NCBI RefSeq assembly: GCF_003966145.1
Contig: NZ_RXNR01000008.1
Coordinates: 30,252-94,251 of the forward strand
DNA length: 64,000 nt
Reading direction: 5' to 3'
From: Lysinibacillus telephonicus
GTDB lineage: Bacteria > Bacillota > Bacilli > Bacillales_A > Planococcaceae
Shown here: positions 24,734-33,648 of the stretch, piece by piece
How the letters are laid out: each line of letters starts with the position of its first letter
How positions within the stretch are numbered: the first letter of the stretch is position 1
Notes under the pieces: generated by a model
The model's database searches: none
Seen by the model: the letters and a program-made list of their open reading frames with translations, nothing else
What the model was told of the DNA's origin: nothing
Translations under genes and position numbers: made by a program

Positions 24734-26188
24734 ATGGAACAAATTTGTTTTGAATTAGAAAATATAGAAGTTATTTATTTAGATAAAGAAATTTTAAAGA
24801 TTGACCGATTAGCAGTACATCAATTTGACAGAATCGGTATAGTTGGAAAGAATGGCGCTGGGAAAAGCACATTAGTGAAGTTAATGGCAGGGATTGTTCA
24901 GCCAACAAATGGGAAGGTAAAACGCCATGTGGAAAGCGGATATTTTGAGCAACTTGAAGCTCCAAAAGCCCGGGATGCAGATCCAGCCTTACTTGGAAAG
25001 TTATCCGTTCCGCAAAATTCTGAGCAGCTAAGCGGTGGAGAACAAACAAGGATGAAGCTGGCACAATTGTTTACTCAATATTACGAAGCTTTACTCATTG
25101 ATGAGCCTACAACTCACTTAGATCAAGATGGCATTACATTTTTACTTGAGGAGCTAAAATATTATTATGGAGCGCTCATATTAATTAGCCATGACCGTAC
25201 TGTTCTAGATGAACTCGTAACAACAATTTGGGAAGTACATGAAGGTCAGGTGCGTGTTTATTCAGGGAATTACAGTGATTATATTGTACAAAAGCAGCTA
25301 GAGCGCGAGCAGCAGCGTCAAGCTCATGAACAATTCATGAGAGAAAAGATCCGACTCGAAAAAGCGGCACAAGAAAAAATGAAAAAGGCTGAAAAAATTG
25401 CTCAAGCAGGAAGTATGTCAAAGAAGGAATCAAAGGCAAAGGCGAATCGCATGTTTGAAACAAAATCTAAAGGCACAAGCCAAAAAGCCGTTCAACGTGC
25501 TGCAAAAGCAATCGAGCATCGAATGGAAAGACTTCAAGAAGTGGAGGCTGTACAAGAGGACAAGAAAATTGTGTTCCGTCAGTCTAAAGCTTTAGAACTG
25601 CATAATAAATTTCCAATTATGGCAGACCGACTGACACTGCAAATTAATAAAAGAGTATTATTAGAAGAGGTAAGCTTCCAACTGCCGCTTGGATTGAAAA
25701 TAGCAATTGGAGGTCCAAATGGCTGCGGGAAAAGTACATTACTTCGCCATATTATAAATAATGGTCCAGGGTTAACTATTTCCCCAAAAGCAAAGATCGG
25801 TTATTTTCATCAAATGAGTTATCAATTTACAACAGATGAAACAGTCCTACAATTTGTGAAGAATCGTTCCGACTATGATGAAGGTTTATTACGAAGTGTT
25901 TTATACTCAATGCAATTTATAGGCACTGATCTACAAAAAAATGTGAAGTTATTAAGTGGAGGAGAAGCAATAAGACTTCAACTTTGTCAATTATTCTTAG
26001 GGGATTTTAATATTCTAGTGTTAGATGAACCGACTAACTTTTTAGATATTCATGCAATTGGAGCCTTAGAACAGTTTATGGATGCATACGAAGGAACAAT
26101 TATTTTTGTTTCCCACGATCAAGCATTCATTAAAAAGGTGGCCGACGTAAAATACTTGATTCATAACAAAAAATTAAAGCAAGAGTAA
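24734..26188 (+). CDS. ABC-F antibiotic-resistance-type ribosomal protection ATPase
   Basis: 484 residues, two ABC domains and no membrane segments. Domain 1: Walker A GKNGAGKST (~38-46), signature LSGGEQ (~97), Walker B LLIDEPTTHLD. The long basic interdomain linker (residues ~180-250, with EREQQRQAHEQF, KAEKIAQAGSM) would reach the peptidyl-transferase centre. Domain 2: GPNGCGKST, LLSGGEAIRLQL, ILVLDEPTNFLD. Size and linker resemble the Msr/Vga/Lsa/VmlR group, which displaces macrolides, lincosamides, streptogramins or pleuromutilins from the ribosome. SD GGAGG is 8 nt upstream. The leader contains an ErmD-like macrolide-stalling peptide, a second uORF and several terminators, which strongly supports drug induction. 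Drug spectrum cannot be read from sequence alone. Confidence 0.93.
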   Translation: MEQICFELENIEVIYLDKEILKIDRLAVHQFDRIGIVGKNGAGKSTLVKLMAGIVQPTNGKVKRHVESGYFEQLEAPKARDADPALLGKLSVPQNSEQLSGGEQTRMKLAQLFTQYYEALLIDEPTTHLDQDGITFLLEELKYYYGALILISHDRTVLDELVTTIWEVHEGQVRVYSGNYSDYIVQKQLEREQQRQAHEQFMREKIRLEKAAQEKMKKAEKIAQAGSMSKKESKAKANRMFETKSKGTSQKAVQRAAKAIEHRMERLQEVEAVQEDKKIVFRQSKALELHNKFPIMADRLTLQINKRVLLEEVSFQLPLGLKIAIGGPNGCGKSTLLRHIINNGPGLTISPKAKIGYFHQMSYQFTTDETVLQFVKNRSDYDEGLLRSVLYSMQFIGTDLQKNVKLLSGGEAIRLQLCQLFLGDFNILVLDEPTNFLDIHAIGALEQFMDAYEGTIIFVSHDQAFIKKVADVKYLIHNKKLKQE

Positions 26189-26216
26189 TTTAAGTCAAAT
26201 CTGTGTAAACAGTCAA

Positions 26217-26263
26217 AGGTGGCGATGGAAATACTACAGTTTTTTCACCGCCACTATTTTTTT
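26217..26263 (+). terminator. Intrinsic terminator after ABC-F gene
   Basis: GTGGCG (26219-26224) pairs with CGCCAC (26249-26254), followed after TA by seven Ts. Confidence 0.8.
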
Positions 26264-26628
26264 CTTTTAGTTTACAGAGATAATAATTAATGATTCCATT
26301 TTTTGTGGGTGAGCAACAACAGGGTTTTTTCGGGTTCACAATGGAACGATATGGTTTTACTAAAATTAAAGATTTTGGCCACTTCATATTAGATGTTGCG
26401 GTTGTTTATTAGAAAGTTCTATTTATATATTATTAATTTGGATGGGGTTGTCATTTTTTGTTGTTATTATTGAAGTATTTATTTGACATAAATCAAACAA
26501 AAAACTAATTCCATTAAAAGGGCACTTTCCTTTCATTACGGGGAAGATTAAGTGTGTATTATAGGTTTTTTTTGTGGTAAAATTTGGATTGAATTGTGGA
26601 AAGTATATAACCAAGTGGAGATTACATA
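26264..26628. other. 365-bp intergenic region, nothing assigned
   Basis: AT-rich, no ORF with a convincing SD and no stable stem with a T-run. The promoter of the small membrane proteins that follow should lie near its end. Confidence 0.3.
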
Positions 26629-26802
26629 ATGGAAATGGGATTAAAAATATTAAGTTTCTTAATTACAATAGCAATTACATTTATAATTTGGAAATCCCCA
26701 TCAACATGGGAGGAAGAAAAGCCTTCAAAGAAAATGAATAAAAAAATTTGGTTGCTTATTGGAATAGACATAATCCTATTTGTATTAATAATTCTAATAT
26801 AA
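26629..26802 (+). CDS. Small two-helix membrane protein (57 aa)
   Basis: 57 residues starting MEMGLKILSF. Two hydrophobic segments (about 5-21 and 40-57) flank a charged loop (WEEEKPSKKMNKK). SD AAGTGGAG ends 8 nt before ATG 26629. Family unrecognised. It precedes another small membrane protein by about 100 bp in the same orientation. The good SD and clear topology are the only support that it is real. Confidence 0.55.
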   Translation: MEMGLKILSFLITIAITFIIWKSPSTWEEEKPSKKMNKKIWLLIGIDIILFVLIILI

Positions 26803-26900
26803 CTTCACGAATTTTCATTTTTATGCCAGCTAATAAATAAACCTGATTGTGAAGTAAAAGACTACATCTACCAAAATATAGATCTGGGGGAGTTAAAAAA

Positions 26901-27101
26901 ATGCAATTATACATAGAGCATTATATTGCTTTCTTACTCTTAATTTCATTTGGTTTTTTTTATATTACTACAGCCTTGTTCACAGGAACAAATGAACCAT
27001 ATAGAGATTTGTTAATTACAATTGCAGTTGTCCACTATGTTATGTCGAAACTAATAACTATAAAAACGTACGAAAAAAACAAGAGAAATAAGAGAAATTA
27101 A
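26901..27101 (+). CDS. Small membrane protein (66 aa)
   Basis: 66 residues with hydrophobic segments at about 8-27 and 36-52 and a very basic tail (KTYEKNKRNKRN), predicted cytoplasmic. A strong SD (GGGGGAG) precedes ATG 26901. No family recognised. Together with the 57-aa neighbour it forms a pair of tiny membrane proteins between two resistance-type genes; no function is inferred. Confidence 0.6.
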   Translation: MQLYIEHYIAFLLLISFGFFYITTALFTGTNEPYRDLLITIAVVHYVMSKLITIKTYEKNKRNKRN

Positions 27102-27333
27102 GATGGGAGAAGAGATTAGTCTCTCAGAAAATTAATATCTAACAAAACTCTAAGTATTTAATTTAGAAAGTTATTTCTTAAAAATAAAATTGGATTGTAT
27201 AAAAAGGTCATACCGTTTTGAAAAAAGATGAACCTGAATTTCTATTCTATAATAAAAGAATTGTTATCAGCTGCCCTTTATAGATAATAGTGACGTATCG
27301 TAATGATTAGTTGGTAAATAATGGGAGGATTTT

Positions 27334-28149
27334 ATGGCTTCAAAAATACCTATATCAGTACAAACTATTTTAAGTGAGTATATTTCCTTATTTCATGAAC
27401 GAATTCCCAATACTCTTGAAGGATTATATTTACACGGTTCAATTGCCCTTAACGCTTATATTAACGGGTCTAGCGATATTGATTTCATTGCAATTGTAAA
27501 CAGTGATTTAACTGAAAAAGAGGTAAAAGTATTATCTAATATTCATCGAGAATTAAAAAATAAATATAAAAAAACGGGAATGGACGGATGCTATCTCCTT
27601 TGGGAAGACATAGGAAAGAAACAAACAGAAACAAAAAAGTGTTTATATGTAAACGAAGGAAAAGTAGGTAGGAGTAATCATGTTATTAATCCGATTACTT
27701 GGTGGATTTTAAGAGACAAAGGGATTAGCATTATTGGTCCTGAAATAAAATCGTTCCACTTTGATGTTAATGAAAGTGATCTTGTGGATTACGTACTAAA
27801 CAATATGAACACTTATTGGTTAAATCGATTAAATACAATTGAAAGGTTTAAAAGAATAGCGTTTTTATTTCCAAATAATCTTGTGGAGCGTGAGGTACAA
27901 TGGTCTATAACCGGAATTTTACGGCAATTCTATACACTCAGAGAACGTGGAATTATTTCTAAAGTAGATGCAGGTAAATATGCACTTAATTATATACCAG
28001 AAAGTTGGCATGCAATCATTAAAGAAGCGATAAGTATTCGAGAAGGATTAAACATACGTTACTGTGATTCTAAGAAACAAAGGATTAATGACACAATACA
28101 ATGTATGAAATACATAATTAATTATTGTAATAAAATGTATAAGAAATGA
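27334..28149 (+). CDS. Aminoglycoside nucleotidyltransferase-like protein (AadA/ANT(9) type)
   Basis: 271 residues. The nucleotidyltransferase motif LHGSIALNAYINGSSDIDFIAIV (residues ~32-54) has the Gly-Ser and Asp-x-Asp metal ligands of pol-beta enzymes. The C-terminal helical part (EREVQWSITGILRQFYTLRERGIISKVDAGKYAL, ~188-222) matches the DUF4111 domain with the catalytic-base region of AadA/ANT(9) adenylyltransferases. Known family members adenylylate streptomycin or spectinomycin; some Bacillales homologues are of unproven activity. SD ATGGGAGG lies just upstream of ATG 27334. It is near the ABC-F and MFS genes, within a resistance-type neighbourhood. Confidence 0.8.
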   Translation: MASKIPISVQTILSEYISLFHERIPNTLEGLYLHGSIALNAYINGSSDIDFIAIVNSDLTEKEVKVLSNIHRELKNKYKKTGMDGCYLLWEDIGKKQTETKKCLYVNEGKVGRSNHVINPITWWILRDKGISIIGPEIKSFHFDVNESDLVDYVLNNMNTYWLNRLNTIERFKRIAFLFPNNLVEREVQWSITGILRQFYTLRERGIISKVDAGKYALNYIPESWHAIIKEAISIREGLNIRYCDSKKQRINDTIQCMKYIINYCNKMYKK

Positions 28150-28249
28150 AGGAAATACTATGACTTTACCATTTACACTAATGCTGCACTAGTTGCAATT
28201 AAGCTAATTGAGCGAGACTAATATATATAGTCCAGGAGATGAGAATAAG

Positions 28250-28630
28250 TTGAAGAAGTTTTTTATTTTACTTGTATTACTGCCATTGTTAGTAGCATGT
28301 CAAGAGAGAGATGAACTCCTTTTTATTGGAAATAGTAAAAACTGGTCAGTAGAATTAGTTGTGAGTGTAATAAATGGTTCTGAAAAAAATCAGCTTGAAA
28401 TAAGATACAATGGAAATAATTTGAATTCAATTGAATCCTTTGATTATTTTGTTGAAAACAATAGGAGGGAAACTACATTTGGAGCAGAAAAGGTAAACTT
28501 AGATAAAGATGGTTCTTACAGAAACAATGCCTTGAGCTCTAATAGCCCTTCAACCAAGTTAGAAGATACTTTTAATATTACAATAAATTGGAATGGTTAT
28601 AGTGAAAACTTTGAATTGAAGAAGAAATAG
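28250..28630 (+). CDS. Small secreted lipoprotein, unknown function
   Basis: 126 residues with a lipoprotein signal KKFFILLVLLPLLVAC (Cys about residue 17). The mature part (RDELLFIGNSKNWSVELVV, LEIRYNGNNL, NITINWNGYSENFELKKK) looks like a compact beta-sandwich and resembles small Bacillus lipoproteins with no known role. Start TTG 28250 is chosen because AGGAGA lies 11 nt upstream and the signal peptide begins there; the 14 residues encoded from ATG 28208 are hydrophilic and would spoil it. Confidence 0.7.
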   Translation: MKKFFILLVLLPLLVACQERDELLFIGNSKNWSVELVVSVINGSEKNQLEIRYNGNNLNSIESFDYFVENNRRETTFGAEKVNLDKDGSYRNNALSSNSPSTKLEDTFNITINWNGYSENFELKKK

Positions 28631-28865
28631 CTCTTCTTAAAATTTGTGTATATAAGGGAATACCGGCTGTGTAGATTTCCACCACTAGAATAAATAGCAC
28701 TAAGTTACACAGTTTCAAGGGAAGTTTGCATTTCTCTAAGAACATCCAGTGCCTTTAACACAAAGTAGAATTATTTTTTCACTAAGACAAGTGATATTCA
28801 ATTTTCAGACGCAATTGTAGAATTAGCCTTAGACTTTTAAACGACAAGTAGCATGCCTCAAAAAT
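28631..28865. other. Intergenic region, nothing assigned
   Basis: 235 bp between the lipoprotein gene and the shared terminator. No supported ORF or RNA element. Confidence 0.3.
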
Positions 28866-28895
28866 TAACCCCGTTCAAAATTTAGAACGGGGTTA
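28866..28895. terminator. Bidirectional terminator between lipoprotein and MFS genes
   Basis: TAACCCCGTTC (28866-28876) pairs perfectly with GAACGGGGTTA (28885-28895) around an 8-nt loop. It lies between convergent genes. Confidence 0.8.
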
Positions 28896-28937
28896 GTCAT
28901 GTTTTATAACTAGTAATCTAATTAATGGCTATTGAGA

Positions 28938-30158
28938 TTATTCTTTTGAAAGCATGCTTTCTATATTTTTTGCTTTCATATTAAAGAGCGGCAGCATTGC
29001 AGTAAGACCGATAACAAAAAGAACCGCGGATGTTTCTACAACAGTAACAATTGAAAATTGCTCCATCATTTTACCGGAGATACTCATTGTTAATACCATT
29101 GCCCCAGTGAAAAGCGGGCTCAATGTTCCGTTTACTCTTCCAATAAATTCAGCATCCGTATTTTGCAGAATCATCGTATTGATTCCTATTTGAATACAAG
29201 GGAAGAGCAGCCCGCAAGCAAATTGTGCTGCGAGTGTAATTGAAAGGTTAGTGGAAAAGCCGATGATGCTCATTCCGATAGCATTTACAAGCATACCAAT
29301 CATCAATAATCTTTGTGGAGGCACTTTCTTAGAAAATAAGACAGAAGCAGCTCCCCCCAAGATCATCCCAATACCATTTGCTACTAGAATCCATTGTAAG
29401 CTTTCCTTTGCTAATCCTAATCTTTCCGTTACAATAAAAACATTAAGCGGTTGAATCAATCCTAAAGCGAGTCCAGCTGATAAAAAACATAATCCAAGAA
29501 GCTTCAATTCTTTTTTTCTCAATACATAACGAATTCCGCTCTTCATTTCATCGAATAATGAAGTTTTCTCCTTATCTGTTTCCATTGAATGATCTTTTGG
29601 TATAAAAGCAAGCATTAAAGCTGATAGAAGGAATGCAATGCCGGTAATTGCAATTGATACTTCAATCCCAAATTTCTGATAAACTATTGTACCGACTACA
29701 GGACCGAACACCATGAATACCGCAAATATTGTTTGATAAATTGACATAGCTGATTGTATCAGTTCAGCACCTAAATGCATTTTAAAAAGCTTCATACCTG
29801 ATGGCTGAGAAAATTGCGATAAAATTGCTGAAATCAATGTTACGAAAAAGATAATTTTCCATGATCCAAAATGAAGTGTAACAAGTACAGCAAACACGGA
29901 TATTGCACTTAAAATATCACACCAAACCATCGTTCTCTTTGGCCGCCAGCGATCGGCAAATGTCCCCCCTATAAAGGAGAAAACGAAGATGGGAACAAAT
30001 TCAGCGACAGAAATCATAGAGACAGCAAATGGGTCTTCATTCGTCTTCTCCATAACAAATAACAGAATAGCAAAATTTCGAACCCAAATTCCCACTTGTA
30101 GAAACAAAGCGGAAAGTAAAATGGCGCGAACGAAACGATTACTTAATAATTGACTCAT
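28938..30158 (-). CDS. MFS drug-efflux transporter (MefA/macrolide-efflux-like group)
   Basis: 406 residues, about 12 membrane helices. MFS landmarks: GGTFADRWRPKRTMVWCD (motif A loop 2-3), FSQPSGMKLF, and a central loop (PKDHSMETDKEKTSLFDEMKSGIRYV) typical of the DHA3/Mef-type subfamily. Predicted proton-driven export of a drug, perhaps a macrolide. ATG 30158 follows an AGAAGAGGAA SD. The 290-nt leader contains a consensus promoter, a three-codon uORF and an intrinsic terminator, so expression is probably induced by antibiotic through attenuation. Terminates at the shared 28866 hairpin. Confidence 0.87.
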   Translation of the reverse strand: MSQLLSNRFVRAILLSALFLQVGIWVRNFAILLFVMEKTNEDPFAVSMISVAEFVPIFVFSFIGGTFADRWRPKRTMVWCDILSAISVFAVLVTLHFGSWKIIFFVTLISAILSQFSQPSGMKLFKMHLGAELIQSAMSIYQTIFAVFMVFGPVVGTIVYQKFGIEVSIAITGIAFLLSALMLAFIPKDHSMETDKEKTSLFDEMKSGIRYVLRKKELKLLGLCFLSAGLALGLIQPLNVFIVTERLGLAKESLQWILVANGIGMILGGAASVLFSKKVPPQRLLMIGMLVNAIGMSIIGFSTNLSITLAAQFACGLLFPCIQIGINTMILQNTDAEFIGRVNGTLSPLFTGAMVLTMSISGKMMEQFSIVTVVETSAVLFVIGLTAMLPLFNMKAKNIESMLSKE

Positions 30159-30217
30159 ATTATTCCTCTTCTCTTATATATAAAGTGGATATTCTATCTG
30201 GGGTTATATATTAGAAA

Positions 30218-30260
30218 ATAAAAAAGACCTCCTATCCGTCATTTTTTGGATAAGAGGTCT
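30218..30260 (-). terminator. Leader attenuator upstream of MFS gene
   Basis: On the minus strand AGACCTCTTATCC (30260-30248) pairs with GGATAGGAGGTCT (30237-30225) with one wobble and is followed by TTTTTTATTTT. It is 60 nt before the MFS start, so it must be read through. An upstream GTCTATA (around 30333-30327) can pair with TATAGAC of the 5' arm and act as antiterminator. Confidence 0.85.
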
Positions 30261-30402
30261 ATATAGCCACAGAAAAAGACATAGTATACACCGAATACTA
30301 AGCTTACGATGATCCTTTTCTAAAAATTATAGACTAATCCCATTCAAAAAATGACTTCGAAATTTTATAAACGAATGTATTTTTTAGAATAGAATTAGTA
30401 AA

Positions 30403-30414
30403 TCATCGCCCCAT
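30403..30414 (-). CDS. Three-codon uORF (Met-Gly-Arg-stop) in MFS leader
   Basis: ATG GGG CGA TGA on the minus strand, with GAAAGGGTG immediately upstream as SD. It is positioned about 25-30 nt after the predicted transcription start. Very short uORFs before an attenuator are known for some resistance genes, where drug-slowed initiation or termination changes RNA folding. Confidence 0.55.
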   Translation of the reverse strand: MGR

Positions 30415-30441
30415 GGTCACCCTTTCGTGTTTAGTGAGTTA

Positions 30442-30470
30442 ATATTACACTGTATTGGATTATTTTACAA
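30442..30470 (-). promoter_or_regulatory. Sigma-A promoter of MFS leader
   Basis: Minus strand TTGTAA (30470-30465), 17-bp spacer, TAATAT (30447-30442). Confidence 0.75.
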
Positions 30471-30530
30471 GTGTGAAATTTAAAAGAATTTGTAAAGTTA
30501 AGAATCCAGGATTTATATTTATTAATGGAA

Positions 30531-30566
30531 AAAATCCTAACTCACAAACAAGTGAATTAGGATTTT
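30531..30566 (-). terminator. Intrinsic terminator of sstT
   Basis: 15-nt arms 30531-30545 and 30552-30566 pair with one mismatch. On the minus strand the stem is followed by TTTTTCC. Confidence 0.8.
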
Positions 30567-30625
30567 AATAGTTAATCCGAAAATTTAGCACATCATCAAA
30601 TGAAAAGTAGAAAGAAAAATGAAGA

Positions 30626-31846
30626 TTAGATTACTTTCCCTTCCTTACGCTTCTTCGCAATATCAGCAGTTGCAGTAAACAGCACGTCAGAAGATGAATT
30701 CAATGCAGTTTCACAAGAGTCCTGCAGTACACTTATGACGAAACCAACACCAATTACTTGCATTGCGATGTCATTTGGAATTCCAAACAAACTACAAGCT
30801 AGCGGAATCAATAACAGTGATCCACCGGCAACACCTGAAGCACCGGCAGCAGAAACCGCAGAAAGCACCATTAGAATAATAGATGTCCAAATATCTACTT
30901 CGATACCCATCGTATTCGCGGCAGCAAGAGTTAGGACAGAAATTGTCACAGCTGCACCAGCCATATTAATCGTTGCACCTAAAGGAATTGAAACGGAGTA
31001 TGTATCTTCATCCAACCCTAATTTTTTGCACAATGTCATATTTACTGGAATATTCGCAGCTGAGCTGCGAGTAAAGAAGGCAGTCAGACCACTTTCTCTT
31101 AAAGTTCTTAATACAAGCGGATAAGGGTTTTGACGTGTAAAGATAAATGAAATAATAGGATTTACAACTAGTGCAACAAAGAACATACAGCCAAGTAATA
31201 GTACTAGTAGTTGAACGTATTCCTTTAATGCTGAAAGACCGTTTGTTGAAATTGCATCATAAACTAGACCCATAATTCCAAGTGGTGCTAAATCAATGAT
31301 CCACTTTACAATATTTGTGATTGCGTCAGAAAAATTAGCTATCACTGTTTTAGTTGTTTCAGCAGCTTTTTTCAGTACCAGCCCAAGAAGGATTGCCCAT
31401 GTTAAAATCCCGATATAGTTTGCGTTTAATAATGCATTGACTGGGTTGTCCACAATATTAAAAAGTAAAGTTTTAAGTACTTCTAAAATACCGCTAGGGG
31501 GTGCAACGTCTTGAGCACCTGTTGAAAGCGATAGGTTAACTGGAAATAGGAAGCTAGCAACAACGCCAACTACACCAGCTAATAATGTACCTAATCCATA
31601 AAGGACTAGAATCGTTTTCATATTTGTCTGTTTACCACTTTTATGTTTTGAGATGGCACTCATAACTAGGAATAACACTAATATTGGTGCAATGGCCTTT
31701 AAAGCACCAACAAATAAAGAACCGAAAATTGAAACCCATTTTGTAGAATCAGGTATAGTAACTGCCAGTAGAATTCCGACAATCATACCAATTAGTATTC
31801 GTTTAACTAAACTAATTTGATTCCACTTAAGCATGATGTTTTTCAT
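30626..31846 (-). CDS. sstT: Serine/threonine:Na+ symporter SstT
   Basis: 406 residues, dicarboxylate/amino acid:cation symporter fold with 8 helices and two re-entrant hairpins. [20 protein letters not shown] and [16 protein letters not shown] are the diagnostic substrate/Na+ site sequences of SstT, followed by [25 protein letters not shown]. Imports Ser/Thr with sodium. Start ATG 31846 follows CGGGGGAAC; the frame remains open upstream to 32059, but that stretch is unlike the family and has no SD. Monocistronic, with its own terminator. Confidence 0.93.
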   Translation of the reverse strand: MKNIMLKWNQISLVKRILIGMIVGILLAVTIPDSTKWVSIFGSLFVGALKAIAPILVLFLVMSAISKHKSGKQTNMKTILVLYGLGTLLAGVVGVVASFLFPVNLSLSTGAQDVAPPSGILEVLKTLLFNIVDNPVNALLNANYIGILTWAILLGLVLKKAAETTKTVIANFSDAITNIVKWIIDLAPLGIMGLVYDAISTNGLSALKEYVQLLVLLLGCMFFVALVVNPIISFIFTRQNPYPLVLRTLRESGLTAFFTRSSAANIPVNMTLCKKLGLDEDTYSVSIPLGATINMAGAAVTISVLTLAAANTMGIEVDIWTSIILMVLSAVSAAGASGVAGGSLLLIPLACSLFGIPNDIAMQVIGVGFVISVLQDSCETALNSSSDVLFTATADIAKKRKEGKVI

Positions 31847-32202
31847 GATGTTCCCCCGATGTAATTTAGTAAAATATTCTTTTATAACGTACAAATGTAT
31901 TGTCCAAAAAGACAGTTTAATCAAAAATAGTTTAACATGGTTTTTTAAATTATGAAACAAGTATTTATATTTAAATATACTATTTTTTAAAAAAATCTGA
32001 TTGTTTTGAGGATTAAGTATAAATAATCCATTTTCAAACTTGCTAATAAATACTAACAATGATTTGATTTCATATTTATCATTTGTCCTTTATAATGAGA
32101 TAATGTGTATTACTGGATATGGTAGCTAGATTTATTAATCTATAAAAAACGATATTCTTAAAATATAAAAGAAACTAGGTAGTAAATAAGGAGGAGCAAG
32201 AA
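31847..32202. other. Divergent promoter region of sstT and rlmD
   Basis: 356 bp, AT-rich. A TATAAT at 32091-32096 with an upstream TTTCAT at 17-bp spacing probably starts rlmD. The open frame on the minus strand is not a convincing gene extension. No riboswitch recognised. Confidence 0.4.
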
Positions 32203-33597
32203 TTGACCATTATGAAACAAGAAAAAATGGTTGTTGAAATAAACAGACTTGATGAAAAAGGTTCGGGGCAAGCTGTCATTTGGCGTGAAAATGAACTTGG
32301 TAATCCGAAAAAATTAAGATTTACAATTCCACAAACATTGCCTGGTGAAAAAGTGAGTATACTTGTGGATGTCGATCAGAAATTCAAAAGAAGAAAAAAA
32401 GTAATGGCAGAGGAAATTCTAGAGGCACATCCGCAGCGAATTGGTCCTGCATGCCAGCATTTTGAAAAATGCGGTGGTTGCGTATGGCAGCATTTAGAAT
32501 ATGAAGGGCAGTTGCAAGAAAAGACGAACCATGTGAAGCAAGTGCTTGAGGAACAAGGATTCGACACAAGTTTAGTCCGAGACACAATGGGGATGAACCA
32601 GCCTTGGCATTACCGCAATAAAATGGAGTTTACTTTCTCTCCAGAAGGTACGTTAGGTTTACATGAACAGGGTAACTTCCGAAAAATTATTCCGCTTGAA
32701 ACATGCTTAATTGCAGGGGAAGTAATGGTAGATGCAACGATGGAAGTTGCAGATTGGGCTAAAAGCCACCAGTTGCCAGGCTATAACAAAGACGCACATG
32801 AAGGGCTGCTTCGTCATTTAATGGTTAGACAATCTTTTGCAACTGGAGAAATTATGCTTGCTCTATTTGCAACAGAGGCACCAGCTGATCATCTTGCACA
32901 GGCAGCAGAGGACTTAGTAAGCCGCATTACAAATAAGTTCCCACAAGTAAAAAGCTTGCTATGGCTTGAAAATACACAGTGGGCAGACCGTACGCAATCA
33001 GAAGAAACTCATGTGTTAGCTGGACGAGATTTTATTTATGATGAGATGGATGGCTACCGCTTCCGAGTTTGGTTTGATACATTCTTCCAAACAAATCCAA
33101 CACAGGCTCAAAAATTAGTGGATTTAGCTGTTGAAATGGGACAGCCAAAGAAAACAGAAAAAATGATTGATCTTTTCTGTGGAGTAGGTACATTCTCGCT
33201 TCCGTTCGCTAGCAGAGTAGGTGAATTAGTAGGTATTGAAATCGTTGAAACATCGATCGAATCTGCTAAACGTAATGCGAAAGATAATAACATTGATAAT
33301 GCATCATTCTTAGCAAAAGATGCAAGAAAAGGTCTTGATCAAGTATTAGAGTACTTTGGTAGTCCAGAACTATTATTATTAGACCCACCACGTTCAGGCG
33401 CAGGTGGAAAAGTAATGAGAAGAATCGGCCGTTGCCAGCCAGAACGAATTGTGTATGTATCATGTAATCCAGATACATTTGCAACGGATATTAAGGAGCT
33501 TGAACCTTTTGGCTATACATTAAAAACAGTTCAGCCGGTAGATTTATTCCCGCATACGACACATGTAGAGTGTGTGGCATTGCTGGAAAGATTATAG
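32203..33597 (+). CDS. rlmD: 23S rRNA (uracil-C5)-methyltransferase RlmD/RumA-like
   Basis: 464 residues. N-terminal TRAM-like domain (residues ~5-65), an iron-sulfur cysteine set (CQHFEKCGGC near 81-90 plus the later LETC), a SAM-binding motif LFCGVGTFSLP, and catalytic YVSCNPDTFATD with the nucleophilic Cys and a C-terminal Glu (HVECVALLE). Methylates a uridine of 23S rRNA (U1939 class; Bacillus paralogues may do U747). TTG 32203 is a plausible start because AGGAGGAG ends 6 nt upstream, whereas ATG 32212 is too far. Confidence 0.93.
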   Translation: MTIMKQEKMVVEINRLDEKGSGQAVIWRENELGNPKKLRFTIPQTLPGEKVSILVDVDQKFKRRKKVMAEEILEAHPQRIGPACQHFEKCGGCVWQHLEYEGQLQEKTNHVKQVLEEQGFDTSLVRDTMGMNQPWHYRNKMEFTFSPEGTLGLHEQGNFRKIIPLETCLIAGEVMVDATMEVADWAKSHQLPGYNKDAHEGLLRHLMVRQSFATGEIMLALFATEAPADHLAQAAEDLVSRITNKFPQVKSLLWLENTQWADRTQSEETHVLAGRDFIYDEMDGYRFRVWFDTFFQTNPTQAQKLVDLAVEMGQPKKTEKMIDLFCGVGTFSLPFASRVGELVGIEIVETSIESAKRNAKDNNIDNASFLAKDARKGLDQVLEYFGSPELLLLDPPRSGAGGKVMRRIGRCQPERIVYVSCNPDTFATDIKELEPFGYTLKTVQPVDLFPHTTHVECVALLERL

Positions 33598-33609
33598 ATT
33601 GCAGGAAAG

Positions 33610-33645
33610 CTCGTTTAAATCGTTTCTGATTTAGCGAGTTTTTTG
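33610..33645 (+). terminator. Intrinsic terminator of rlmD
   Basis: CTCG-TTTAAATC (33610-33621) pairs with GATTTAGCGAG (33628-33638), then TTTTTT. Confidence 0.8.
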
Positions 33646-33648
33646 TTT

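Noticed and set aside
28150..28249. Short frame around 28161-28221 possibly a gene relic
   Set aside because: Too short and without a recognisable motif or SD to support a call.
30735..31124. 129-aa antisense ORF within sstT
   Set aside because: It is the complement of a conserved transporter; Pro/Ala/Thr-rich translation is an artefact of antisense codon bias.
31847..32059. N-terminal extension of SstT (extra 71 codons)
   Set aside because: No SD, composition unlike the family, and ATG 31846 has a GGGGGAAC SD at the proper distance.
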